Positions 16,877 through 24,807 of a stretch of DNA of 39,853 bases are shown here, piece by piece (within the stretch, counting starts at the first letter, position 1; each line of letters begins with the position of its first letter). Under the pieces are notes generated by a model. The model had not been told where the DNA came from and made no database searches. It saw only the letters and a list, made by a program, of their open reading frames with translations. A program made the translations under genes and the position numbers. The DNA is from CANLBN01 sp034111645 (GTDB lineage: Bacteria; Pseudomonadota; Gammaproteobacteria; Pseudomonadales; Cellvibrionaceae). The stretch spans positions 1 to 39,853 of the forward strand of contig JAWUWW010000044.1 in NCBI GenBank assembly GCA_034111645.1, in the 5' to 3' direction.

Positions 16877-17758
16877 TCAAATAAATTGGCTAAAAATTTG
16901 GCCAGGCTGAGTGGTACGAAATGATTCAGCGCTACTAACACGAAGGTTTAAGTCATTGGATAAACGCTGAAAACGACTTCCTATACCATCGGCAATGACA
17001 TCTTGAGGGCTATTAGCTGTAATTTCGGAAGGAATATTTACATCATTGATTTCTGCTGCTGTATTGGATGTTGGTGCATCAGCTTGGCGACTTTCTCTTC
17101 TAGCCTCAGCGGCATCTGCGCTTGCGATACGCTGCTCAGTTTCTACATTACGCAACTCTACCCTAGCCTGCGACTCAACTTGCGTGGCCTGCGCTGCAAT
17201 GCTTCTATCTTGTAATGATGGCTCTGTTGGCGCAAGTGCCGCGCGCCTCACAACTTGAGCTTTTTGAATCGTGGCCTCTGGATCACCAGCAACCGCGCCG
17301 GCACTAATAGAGACTTCACCACCTACGGCGTAGTTAATACCATCGGGGCCGCGCTCAAAAGAATATCTTGGGGCGCCAGCGTATGCACCACCAACAGCCG
17401 CGTGAGCTCTTTCATGATTACGCACTTCACGATCACGTGCCGCAAGCTCTTGAATCTGCCGTCGCTCTAGCTCTTCTACTCTTGCTTGCTGCTGTTTTTT
17501 ATCTAGTGACTACTGACTAACTTCGCTGTCTGTATTGGCCGCTTGTTCATCTGATGTTTTAGAAGTGCTATTAAGTGCAGTGATTTGAGAACGATTGCTA
17601 TTGGTACCAGCAATTGCTGCTGAATCGCTGACGGGCTGCATAACCGAGCCACGATTTTCAATTTGGGTTTGACCAACGCGAAGTTGAGCTGAAGAACCAG
17701 CGCTGCTGAGATTAGTAATACTTGTATAATTTAAGGGAGAAGGTGATGAAATATTCAT
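16877..17758 (-). pseudogene. SprA-related putative metalloprotease, split by an in-frame TAG
   Basis: One 294-codon frame interrupted by a single TAG at 17512-17510. Before the stop are 82 residues of low-complexity Ser/Thr/Asn-rich sequence from ATG 17758 (AGG 8-10 bases upstream). After it the frame continues without another stop: SLDKKQQQARVEELERR, IQELAARDREV, then HERAH (an HExxH-type zinc site), AAVGGAYAG, FERGPDG, YAVGGEVSI and GDPEATIQKAQVVRRAALAP. These match the conserved core of the 'SprA-related' putative metalloprotease family, whose role is unknown. TAG could come from CAG by one C-to-T change. It may be a recent pseudogene, a read error or a suppressed stop. Internal GTG codons (e.g. 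17425) could at best start a fragment. Confidence 0.8.
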
Positions 17759-17771
17759 CGTGGCGACCTAA

Positions 17772-18035
17772 TTAGGCTCGAATATCAACTAGCATACCAA
17801 TATTTTCGTCAGCTGACTTAACAACCTTAGCTGAAGCATCAAATAATTGCTGCTGACGAATAATCTCGATCATTGGCTCTACAATATCAGTGGTTGTGCT
17901 TGTCGTTCGCTCAACGGTACCTGCACTAACTAGTTCATTAGCAGCTTCAATAGTTGCGCGAGCGCTATTTTGAAGGCCATTAAGACCTTGCTGTAGAGCA
18001 CTTCCTGTATTTGTGTTCGGATTTATATTAATCAT
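17772..18035 (-). CDS. Small protein with flagellar-rod-like C-terminal motif
   Basis: An 87-residue protein of unproven role. The C-terminal half (VEPMIEIIRQQQLFDASAKVVKSADENIGMLVDIRA) resembles the C-terminal helix shared by flagellar rod/hook proteins (FlgB/C/F/G/E type). The N-terminal half is Asn/Thr/Ala-rich, without the usual N-terminal rod helix. There is no signal peptide, as in flagellar axial proteins. A good AGGTGAT precedes the ATG. It lies 13 bases upstream of the SprA-like gene, so the two are very likely co-transcribed. No other flagellar genes are in the window. Family assignment is by motif resemblance only. Confidence 0.65.
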   Translation of the reverse strand: MININPNTNTGSALQQGLNGLQNSARATIEAANELVSAGTVERTTSTTTDIVEPMIEIIRQQQLFDASAKVVKSADENIGMLVDIRA

Positions 18036-18046
18036 CTATCACCTAC

Positions 18047-18087
18047 CTGACCTATCTAAACTGACTTATCTAAACTGACTTATTAAT
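18047..18087. repeat. 14-bp direct repeats in the leader of the rod-like gene
   Basis: ctgacctatctaaa, ctgacttatctaaa and ctgacttattaat follow one another with a 14-base period, beginning 11 bases upstream of the ATG at 18035. They lie in the leader or promoter of the small gene and could be slippage repeats or regulator half-sites. Confidence 0.7.
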
Positions 18088-18329
18088 ACCTTTTAACCGA
18101 TATTAATATTTTAATTAACGACATAGCGCTACCAACTGATTGGCTTTTAGCGTCGCCTAAGTTGATAATTTTTTACTATTTATTAATGCGCCAATTGCAT
18201 TTGATGAATAAGCACGTCACTAAAAAATATTTACATGTCTTTTTTTAATTGGTTAATAATACAGCAATAATAAATAAATAACTGCGGCTAAGATGAATAC
18301 TTTAAGATTATTTTTGTACAAAAAAACCA

Positions 18330-19010
18330 TTAAACCATCAATTTTTTTATATCTAAATATTTAGAAGCATTAATAGCACTAGGATTATTCAAGAAAGGTA
18401 TATGACCTAAAAAGGGACAAGGTAATCGCTGCGTTAATGTCGTAATATTCTCATCGACATTCGCCATATTTTTGTCGATTTGGTTAGCGACCCAGCCACT
18501 TACAACCAAACCGTCATTTTTTATTGCATCAAATGTTAGCAAGGCATGATTAATACAACCAAGTTTTAAACCAACGACTATAACAATAGGGATTTTTAAC
18601 AGCGTCGCTAAATCAGCCAAAGTCTCGTTATCATTTAAAGGTACACGCCACCCACCTGCTCCCTCGACCAACGTAAAATCATATTTTTTTTGGAACACCT
18701 GATCACACTTGTCAGCTAAGAATTTAGCTGACATTTTATAGGCAATTTTATTTGCGGCAATATGCGGTGCAATAGCAGGCTCGAGTGCAACTGGATTTAT
18801 TTCGTCATATAAAAGTGCGGAGGTGATAACAGACTGTAAGGCAAGGGCATCATCGTTGCGTAAACCATCAACTGTTTTTTTACAGCCAGCAGCAACAGGC
18901 TTTACGGCAGCCGTTGTTAAGCCGCTTTCACGCGCAAGTTGTAATAGTGCAACACTGACCAAGGTCTTACCAACATCAGTATCTGTGCCCGAGATAAAAA
19001 TCTTCTTCAT
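18330..19010 (-). CDS. bioD: Dethiobiotin synthetase
   Basis: An ATP-dependent carboxylase that closes the ureido ring of dethiobiotin from diaminopelargonate and CO2. The 226-residue protein starts MKKIFISGTDTDVGKT, the modified P loop of the family (8-16). TVEGAGGWRVPL is present as VEGAGGWRVPL near 117-127, and the Lys in AVKPVAAG is conserved. It is the last gene of the bio operon, 57 bases after bioC. A 294-base gene-free stretch follows on the same strand with no clear terminator. Confidence 0.95.
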   Translation of the reverse strand: MKKIFISGTDTDVGKTLVSVALLQLARESGLTTAAVKPVAAGCKKTVDGLRNDDALALQSVITSALLYDEINPVALEPAIAPHIAANKIAYKMSAKFLADKCDQVFQKKYDFTLVEGAGGWRVPLNDNETLADLATLLKIPIVIVVGLKLGCINHALLTFDAIKNDGLVVSGWVANQIDKNMANVDENITTLTQRLPCPFLGHIPFLNNPSAINASKYLDIKKLMV

Positions 19011-19067
19011 ATTAAAATAACTTCATTTGGTAACTACATCTATGTTTACAATTATTAATCGAAAAAT

Positions 19068-19910
19068 CTAATGATCTTTAGTTTTTTTGATAATAAAAAA
19101 ATAAACTTCATAACTTGCTGGAAAATAACCATTCAACTTATAAACTTCATAAGCTGAATATAATTTACTTAAATATTTTTTACCCAGCAGGCCTTGTGGC
19201 TGACCTTTGTTGATATTATGCGCGCCGATTAACTTTAACTCTTTAAGCAATTGCCTGACAGAATCAAACTGCAAAGTTGGCAGTAAAACACGCTCTGTCT
19301 CGATACTTAAACCACTTTCATCAATTGCCTTACGCCATCGCTCGAGGGGGAAAAAATTATTAACATGCACGCGTTCATCAACCTGTCGCCACGATTGCTT
19401 TAACTCTATCAATGTTTGGGGGCCAAGAGTTGTTAAGCCAACAATACCGCCAGGTTTAAGAATCCGATGCAGTTCTGAAAAAACCGCGGGTAAGTTTTCA
19501 CTCCACTGTAATGCCATATTTGAAAAAACAATATCAACCGCTTTATCTTTTATTGATAGATTTTCAGCATCTGCACAAAATAAAAAATTATTAGAGATAT
19601 TGTTATAACCAATTTTTTTCCAAGAAAGATTAGAATTAAGAGATTTTTTAAAAAAATTCAGCATCCCCTCTGCGATATCAACACCTAAATAATCGCATCC
19701 TTTATATAAGCCTGCTAACTGCTGATGAAAAAAACCTGTTCCACAGCCAAGATCTAAACAACAAATATTTTTGCCTTTACGAAAATCTATCGGCAACATC
19801 GACAAAAGCTCTAAGCCTATTTCTCTTTGGAAATAGGCGGCAGAATCATAGCTGCTTGCAGCTCGACTAAAAGAGCGGGCAATTTTTATTTTATCCAAGA
19901 TGTTCGTCAT
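19068..19910 (-). CDS. bioC: Malonyl-[ACP] O-methyltransferase
   Basis: Methylates the free carboxyl of malonyl-ACP with SAM so that fatty-acid synthesis can build the pimeloyl chain. The 280-residue protein has the FSRAASSYDSAAYFQ start typical of BioC. The SAM motif is LDLGCGTGFF (52-61), followed by FCADAENL and NMALQWSENL, where the asparagine-aligned block of BioC lies. Its start ATG overlaps the bioH stop by four bases, indicating translational coupling. All motifs of an active enzyme appear present. Confidence 0.92.
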   Translation of the reverse strand: MTNILDKIKIARSFSRAASSYDSAAYFQREIGLELLSMLPIDFRKGKNICCLDLGCGTGFFHQQLAGLYKGCDYLGVDIAEGMLNFFKKSLNSNLSWKKIGYNNISNNFLFCADAENLSIKDKAVDIVFSNMALQWSENLPAVFSELHRILKPGGIVGLTTLGPQTLIELKQSWRQVDERVHVNNFFPLERWRKAIDESGLSIETERVLLPTLQFDSVRQLLKELKLIGAHNINKGQPQGLLGKKYLSKLYSAYEVYKLNGYFPASYEVYFFIIKKTKDH

Positions 19911-20800
19911 TTGGTAACAATTCTTTGATGTTCTAAAAATAATTTATTTTCTAAAAATGTATTAACTATCGACATCAAATCTTCATTTTTTTTTGCAACA
20001 GGTACTTTATTTTTTGACTCATCTATCACCAAGACATTATCTTTTCGGTTATCAATGTACGGCAAAACATGGCCTTTATTAGCAATAATAAAGACCTCTT
20101 GGTATTTATTAATTATATTTTTCATCTCATGAACCGCAGATAATGGTACAAGAATATCTTTTTCGCCAAACACCAATAAAGCAGGACAAATAACTTGTTC
20201 TGACAATATCTGCGTATTATCAATCACTGACAAATATTCTAGACCTGTCAATAAACTCTCATCATTACTAGCACATTTTTTTAAGGCTGCTAATTGTTTT
20301 TTTGCCTCTGGATCGCCTTTAACTTGCAATAATGAAAAACGTAGCAATGCTTTTTTAGGCTCTAAAGAAAAAGACTCAGAAAAAGCAGCAAACACATCAG
20401 CTGCCATTGCATGCGGCCATTTTTTATTGGCCACAAAGCTTACATTTGAGGCTAACGTTATTAGTCCTTTTATTTTTAATGGGTACAAACCTGCTAAACG
20501 AGTAGCCAACATACCACCTAATGACCAGCCGCATAAAATGCAAGCTTCTGGTAGATGCTCAGCGATAGCAGCGCAGCATTCATCAACATTTTTATAGCGA
20601 TAAAATATATCTAGGGTGATGATATCAGCATATTTGTTTAAAAAAGGAATTGACGATTCCCATATATGGCTATCACACCCCCACCCGTGTATTAATACAA
20701 TGGGTATGTGTTTTTTTACGCAATTCGTTGCTTCAACGTCGGCGCGCAAGTCAGCCGCATTACAGCGTGACATTAATGGTATAAATATTGAATTAATCAT
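19907..20800 (-). CDS. bioH: Pimeloyl-[ACP] methyl ester esterase
   Basis: An alpha/beta hydrolase that removes the methyl group added by BioC, releasing pimeloyl-ACP. Of 297 residues, the oxyanion segment is HGWGCDSHIWE (38-48) and the nucleophile elbow is GWSLGG with Ser93. The Asp (VFGEKDILVP) and His (NKGHVLPYI) complete the triad. It is about 40 residues longer than E. coli BioH, in a C-terminal tail (DNRKDNVLVIDESK onward) and a short N-terminal lead. The start overlaps bioF by eight bases. Position between bioF and bioC supports the assignment over a generic hydrolase. Confidence 0.9.
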   Translation of the reverse strand: MINSIFIPLMSRCNAADLRADVEATNCVKKHIPIVLIHGWGCDSHIWESSIPFLNKYADIITLDIFYRYKNVDECCAAIAEHLPEACILCGWSLGGMLATRLAGLYPLKIKGLITLASNVSFVANKKWPHAMAADVFAAFSESFSLEPKKALLRFSLLQVKGDPEAKKQLAALKKCASNDESLLTGLEYLSVIDNTQILSEQVICPALLVFGEKDILVPLSAVHEMKNIINKYQEVFIIANKGHVLPYIDNRKDNVLVIDESKNKVPVAKKNEDLMSIVNTFLENKLFLEHQRIVTK

Positions 20801-22100
20801 GCGTGATGGCGGTATTTCTTGGATCTTTTGTGGGCAGATCTGTTGGCTGAACCTTTGAAGGAGATTGTGATTTAGCTAAATGACTCGCTCTAGCTGACAG
20901 AGGAATTGCCTCATCTAAAGCCACCAATAATTGCTCAACATTTTTTATTGTATGTGCCGCAGAAAAGGTAATACGTAGGCGAGAGGTGCCCTCAGGAACA
21001 GTGGGTGGGCGAATCGCCCCGACTAAAATATGGCTTTGCTTTAATTTTGCGGCTACTTCTAATACCAGTGCATCATCACCTAATAATACGGGCTGAATTG
21101 GGGTGTGTGAGTCAACCATCGACAAGCCAAGCTGTTTAGCTCCTGCTCTAAACTGTGCAATTCTGTGTTGTAAATTATCCCTGCGCCAGGATTCCTGTTG
21201 TAACAGTTTTAAACTTGCCGATGTTGCCGCAGCCAATGCCGGTGGCATAGCAGTAGTATAAATATAAGGTCTTGCGAACTGAATAAGTGTCTCGATAAGT
21301 GCGTTAGAGCCTGCAACAAAAGCGCCGAAAGTACCAAAGGCTTTACCTAGCGCCCCTACTAAAATTGGCAATTGACTTTGCGACAAATTAAAATGCTCGG
21401 CACAACCACCGCCACGCTTTCCTAAAACACCAAATCCATGAGCATCATCAACCATTAAAATGGCACCTTGCTGTTGGCATAATTCAACTAACTCTGGCAA
21501 CGGAGCAATATCACCATCCATACTAAAGACACCATCAACAACCACTAACTTACGGCCAGATGCTTTAGCCAACAGACTAGCGAGATGATCACAATCGTTA
21601 TGTCGAAAGCGTTTAAGATGTGCGCGACTTAATAAGCCGGCATCGATAAGAGATGCATGATTGAGTCGATCTTCAAATACGCTATCACCTCGGCCTGCGA
21701 GAGCGGCAACGACGCCTAAGTTGGCCATATAACAGGTAGAAAATAACAAAGCGCGCTCCCGACCTGTATGTTGTGCAAGCTCAAGCTCTAGTTGATGATG
21801 ATAATTGCTGTGGCCGTAAACAAGATGCGAAGCAGTGCTGCCGACACCCACTTTAGCTGCACAATCTTGCAGTGATGCAATTAAATTAGGATGGTTGGCA
21901 AGACCTAAATAATCATTGCTACAAAATCCCAGATAGGTTTTACCATTGGCTGTAATTTGAGTTGACTGATCTTCATGCTGACCTTTATGTTGCGATAAGG
22001 CAAAAGAATCACTAGAACATGGCACAACGGTGAGCCGCTCTCGATATCGATGAGCTTGCTTACGCTGATCTAAAATTGCCTGTAATTCATCATCCAACAA
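20793..22100 (-). CDS. bioF: 8-amino-7-oxononanoate synthase
   Basis: A PLP enzyme condensing pimeloyl-ACP with L-alanine to give 8-amino-7-oxononanoate. Visible motifs are FCSNDYLGLANHP, GSTASHLVYGH, MVDDAHGFGVLG and the PLP lysine in VGALGKAFGTFGAF. The 435-residue length exceeds E. coli BioF (384) mainly through a roughly 35-residue polar C-terminal tail after LLVALDEAIPL. The tail overlaps the bioH start and may have arisen by stop-codon loss. It lies six bases after bioB. Confidence 0.96.
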   Translation of the reverse strand: MLDDELQAILDQRKQAHRYRERLTVVPCSSDSFALSQHKGQHEDQSTQITANGKTYLGFCSNDYLGLANHPNLIASLQDCAAKVGVGSTASHLVYGHSNYHHQLELELAQHTGRERALLFSTCYMANLGVVAALAGRGDSVFEDRLNHASLIDAGLLSRAHLKRFRHNDCDHLASLLAKASGRKLVVVDGVFSMDGDIAPLPELVELCQQQGAILMVDDAHGFGVLGKRGGGCAEHFNLSQSQLPILVGALGKAFGTFGAFVAGSNALIETLIQFARPYIYTTAMPPALAAATSASLKLLQQESWRRDNLQHRIAQFRAGAKQLGLSMVDSHTPIQPVLLGDDALVLEVAAKLKQSHILVGAIRPPTVPEGTSRLRITFSAAHTIKNVEQLLVALDEAIPLSARASHLAKSQSPSKVQPTDLPTKDPRNTAITHD

Positions 22101-22106
22101 AAGAAC

Positions 22107-23201
22107 TTAACTCGCTGCATTATAAAATTGTTGGTGCGCTTGCTGAACACCGGCAGTTTTGGGCTCCATATATTGAACCGCCTCGCTATTAACATTTGTT
22201 TTACGCCGCGACTCTACGGCTTCATAAGGCTCGGGTTTTATGCCCAAGCGCTTAAACAGCTGCATGTCTTTATTAGCTTCGGGGTTAGGTGTGGTTAATA
22301 ATTTTTCGCCATAAAAAATTGAATTTGCACCCGCAAAAAATGCCATCGCCTGCATTTGCTCATTCATTTCTTCTCGGCCTGCAGACAAACGCACATGAGA
22401 CTGAGGCATCATAATGCGCGCAACAGCGACAGTTCTTATAAAATCAAATGGGTCTAGATCATCGAGGTTGGCAAAAGGGGTGCCTTCGACTTTAACTAGC
22501 ATATTAATGGGTACAGATTCAGGATGAGATGGCATATTGGCAAGTTGTATTAATAACCCAGCGCGATCAAGCTCGGCTTCACCCATACCAACAATACCGC
22601 CAGAACATACCTTCATGCCAGCATTACGTACATTGCCTAAAGTATCTAGACGATCTTGATAAGTACGTGTAGTAATTATTTCGCCATAATATTCGGGCGA
22701 GGTATCTAAATTGTGATTGTAATAATCCAGACCTGCCCCGGCTAGCGTCTCGGATTGATGCTCATCAAGCATGCCAAGAGTCATACAAGTTTCTAATCCA
22801 AGCTTTTTTACACCCTTTACCATCTCCACAACATAAGGCAGATTTTTTTGGTTGGGCGAGCGCCAAGCCGCGCCCATGCAAAAACGCGTTGCACCACTTG
22901 CTTTAGCCGCTTTGGCTTCTTCTATGACTGCATCTACCTGCATTAGCTTTTCACGCTCAAGGCCGGTATCGTAGTGCGCGCTCTGAGGGCAATATTTGCA
23001 GTCCTCTGGACAAGCTCCGGTTTTAATCGAGCATAATGTGCTTATTTGGACATGATTTGGATTAAAGTGCTCCCGATGCACACTTTGGGCTTGAAACAAC
23101 AAGTCATTAAATGGAAGTTTAAAAAGAGCGGTGACTTCTTTTCGTGACCAATCATGTCGAATTATAGAAGCGAGAAGCGGCGTTGCATGAACATTTTTCA
23201 T
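22107..23201 (-). CDS. bioB: Biotin synthase
   Basis: A radical-SAM enzyme that inserts sulfur into dethiobiotin, the last step of biotin synthesis. Of 364 residues, the [4Fe-4S] motif is CPEDCKYC (Cys64, 68, 71), and Cys57 is nearby in CSIKTGA. YYNHNLDTSPEYY, CSGGIVGMGE and RLSAGREEM, which includes the arginine ligand of the [2Fe-2S] cluster, are all present. It is the first gene of the operon, read from a promoter near 23332-23360 through a leader of about 120 bases. AAGGAAACC near the start may act as the ribosome site. Confidence 0.97.
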   Translation of the reverse strand: MKNVHATPLLASIIRHDWSRKEVTALFKLPFNDLLFQAQSVHREHFNPNHVQISTLCSIKTGACPEDCKYCPQSAHYDTGLEREKLMQVDAVIEEAKAAKASGATRFCMGAAWRSPNQKNLPYVVEMVKGVKKLGLETCMTLGMLDEHQSETLAGAGLDYYNHNLDTSPEYYGEIITTRTYQDRLDTLGNVRNAGMKVCSGGIVGMGEAELDRAGLLIQLANMPSHPESVPINMLVKVEGTPFANLDDLDPFDFIRTVAVARIMMPQSHVRLSAGREEMNEQMQAMAFFAGANSIFYGEKLLTTPNPEANKDMQLFKRLGIKPEPYEAVESRRKTNVNSEAVQYMEPKTAGVQQAHQQFYNAAS

Positions 23202-23324
23202 AAGGAAACCTTAGTGTAGTATATTTCGCGTTGGTGCTTTTTACGGGTGGCCTATAGGCTCGCGTGCTAAGCTTGCTTGAAAAGCGCGCACCACCTCACG
23301 ATAGAGCTAACTGCCTTCAATTTA
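23202..23324 (-). other. Structured leader of the bio operon
   Basis: The transcribed leader upstream of bioB contains a perfect ten-base palindrome GCCTATAGGC (23250-23259). It also has matching outer arms GGTGCTTTT (23233-23241) and AAAAGC..GCACC (23280-23292, with a four-base insertion). It is more GC-rich than the nearby spacer. I know of no biotin riboswitch that fits, so only a foldable leader is claimed. Confidence 0.45.
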
Positions 23325-23331
23325 ATTTAGC

Positions 23332-23360
23332 AATATTAACAAGCCAATCTACGCTGTCAA
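23332..23360 (-). promoter_or_regulatory. bioB operon promoter
   Basis: On the minus strand a perfect TTGACA (23360-23355), a 17-base spacer and AATATT (23337-23332, four of six matches) form a good sigma-70 promoter. Transcription should start near 23325. The -35 box lies inside one arm of the BirA-type operator. Confidence 0.75.
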
Positions 23361-23384
23361 CCTATTAAAGCTCCTTAGGTTAAC
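23355..23384. promoter_or_regulatory. BirA-type biotin operator
   Basis: TGTCAACC (23355-23362), exactly 15 bases, then GGTTAAC (23378-23384) form an inverted repeat. This matches the known gammaproteobacterial BirA operator plan (TGTnAACC-N15-GGTTnACA). One arm covers the -35 box of the bioB promoter, and the other end is about 26 bases from the comF start codon. Repression by BirA-biotinyl-AMP is therefore inferred for the bio operon and possibly for comF. Confidence 0.78.
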
Positions 23385-23410
23385 TACCAAACATTGATCA
23401 AGGATGAAAA

Positions 23411-24184
23411 ATGTATAAACAGCCTTTAAAAAACCCTCACCAACAGCATTTTCTGCGTCAGCACAAGCCATCTATGAGTCGTTTTATGGCTTTATTGAAG
23501 CGCAAGCTAAAATTGAAGTATCACTGTCTATTGTGTGACGAATCGAGCCCCTTGAGAATATGTCATCACTGTCAGGGATTTTTAATAAAACCTAAACACA
23601 GCTGTCAACAATGCGCACAACCCTTAGAACATTTTGCCTTATTTTGTGGGCAATGCTTAAAACAAGCGCCTTCATACAATAAAGTTTATTCGCCATTTTT
23701 ATATCAGACTCCGTTAAGCACTTTAATTCTTGATTATAAAGAAAGAGGTCATGAGTACGCCGGCAAAGGCTTAAGTGATATTTTTTGCGAATCAGTTTTC
23801 CGCCACTATCAGCATCAACATATGCTACTTCCAGCACTAATTACACCAGTCCCACTGCATTGGAGAAACCAATGGACTCGGGGCTTTAATCAGTCTGCCT
23901 TTTTTAGCCGCGCACTAAGTAAATATTTAAATATAAAACATGTTGAGTGCAGTCGTCGCATAAAATGGACAAAACCACAAAAAGCACTTAGCCAAAACGA
24001 ACGTGTAAAAAGCCTACGCAATAGTTTTTTAGTTTCAAAGCCATTAAATGGAGAATCTATTGTCATCGTGGACGATGTAATGACAACAGGTGCCACTGTT
24101 AATACCCTCGCTAAAGAATTAAAAAGGGCAGGCGCTGGTGAGGTAAGTGTTTGGGTATTAGCGAGAACACCTAATTATCGATAA
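23411..24184 (+). CDS. comF: ComF-family phosphoribosyltransferase-like protein
   Basis: Related to competence protein ComF, needed for DNA uptake in naturally competent bacteria; the exact biochemical role is unsettled. The 257-residue protein has a double zinc ribbon near the N-terminus (Cys39/42, 51/54, 65/68, 79/82). A type I PRTase domain follows with the PRPP loop VIVDDVMTTGAT near 216-227. The first about 35 residues (Lys/His/Gln-rich) are poorly conserved, and an in-frame ATG before SRFMALLKRK is an alternative start. AAGGA upstream supports 23411. It is divergent from bioB, a common pairing in gammaproteobacteria. Confidence 0.9.
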   Translation: MYKQPLKNPHQQHFLRQHKPSMSRFMALLKRKLKLKYHCLLCDESSPLRICHHCQGFLIKPKHSCQQCAQPLEHFALFCGQCLKQAPSYNKVYSPFLYQTPLSTLILDYKERGHEYAGKGLSDIFCESVFRHYQHQHMLLPALITPVPLHWRNQWTRGFNQSAFFSRALSKYLNIKHVECSRRIKWTKPQKALSQNERVKSLRNSFLVSKPLNGESIVIVDDVMTTGATVNTLAKELKRAGAGEVSVWVLARTPNYR

Positions 24185-24807
24185 AAGTAGACAAAGACTT
24201 AGGGGTTAGGGATTAACTAATAAGCTTGTCAGTAAAAACTTTCCTTACATTAGATTCGGCACATTCAAGGGACATTTTAACCTTGCCATTTTATGAGGAT
24301 TAAAGCTCCTGCGCGCTGCAAATAATTTTCAAGCTAAAATTGAAAAAAGACAAGGCAACTAATTCAGAAGAATAAGGATTCTAAAATACGACAATAAGTT
24401 GTTTTATAGCGCTGTCGATATTTTTTATCAACTAAGTTCACATTATTTAAAAGATAATGCTTCTAGCAAAGCAGCTGTTGCGACCAATTTAAAAAATAAC
24501 ATTTGCACAAAAAACTCATAGGTGCCGAGACTACTCACCTATTATAGCGGAGCCGTTTGTGGCCTAGCTTCTTATGCTGTGAGGCATCCGGCCACGAAGG
24601 GAACAGAGAAATTATCAATCAACTAGTTTACAATAATATTCACTTTTAGAATTCATGCGTCTTCGTTTACTTCTCTTTAAATTTTTTAAACATCTATTCG
24701 TCGATGAATAATTTGACTAAGAATAATGCATCGCATATATAGCCAGTTCTCCCTTAGACTTTGTGGCCCTTTACTGGTACTCGAATCCAGTACATCGGAT
24801 CGGGCAG
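24185..24807. other. Gene-free stretch with hairpins, comF to MCP
   Basis: 623 bases without a supported gene. The left part is AT-rich with a start-less open stretch (about 24362-24520, plus) that I do not recognise. The right part (24515-24600) holds two hairpins and is more GC-rich. It forms the left edge of the decayed region. Confidence 0.5.
24556..24598. repeat. Nested hairpin element
   Basis: TTTGTGGCC (24556-24564) pairs with GGCCACGAA (24590-24598), nine pairs with one G-U. Inside lies ATGC (24574-24577) with GCAT (24584-24587). A second small hairpin, ATAGGTG/CACCTAT (24518-24524 / 24536-24542), is 14 bases to the left. No U-run follows on either strand, so it is not an ordinary terminator. 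A small RNA, REP-like or mobile-element end is possible. Confidence 0.5.

Noticed and set aside
17510..17512. Programmed stop-codon readthrough or selenocysteine/pyrrolysine recoding
   Set aside because: The following bases do not match known readthrough contexts, TAG is not the selenocysteine codon, and there is no sign of a pyrrolysine system. A simple mutation or read error is more likely.
24362..24520. Open stretch of about 52 codons on the plus strand
   Set aside because: It has no start codon and no recognisable motif.
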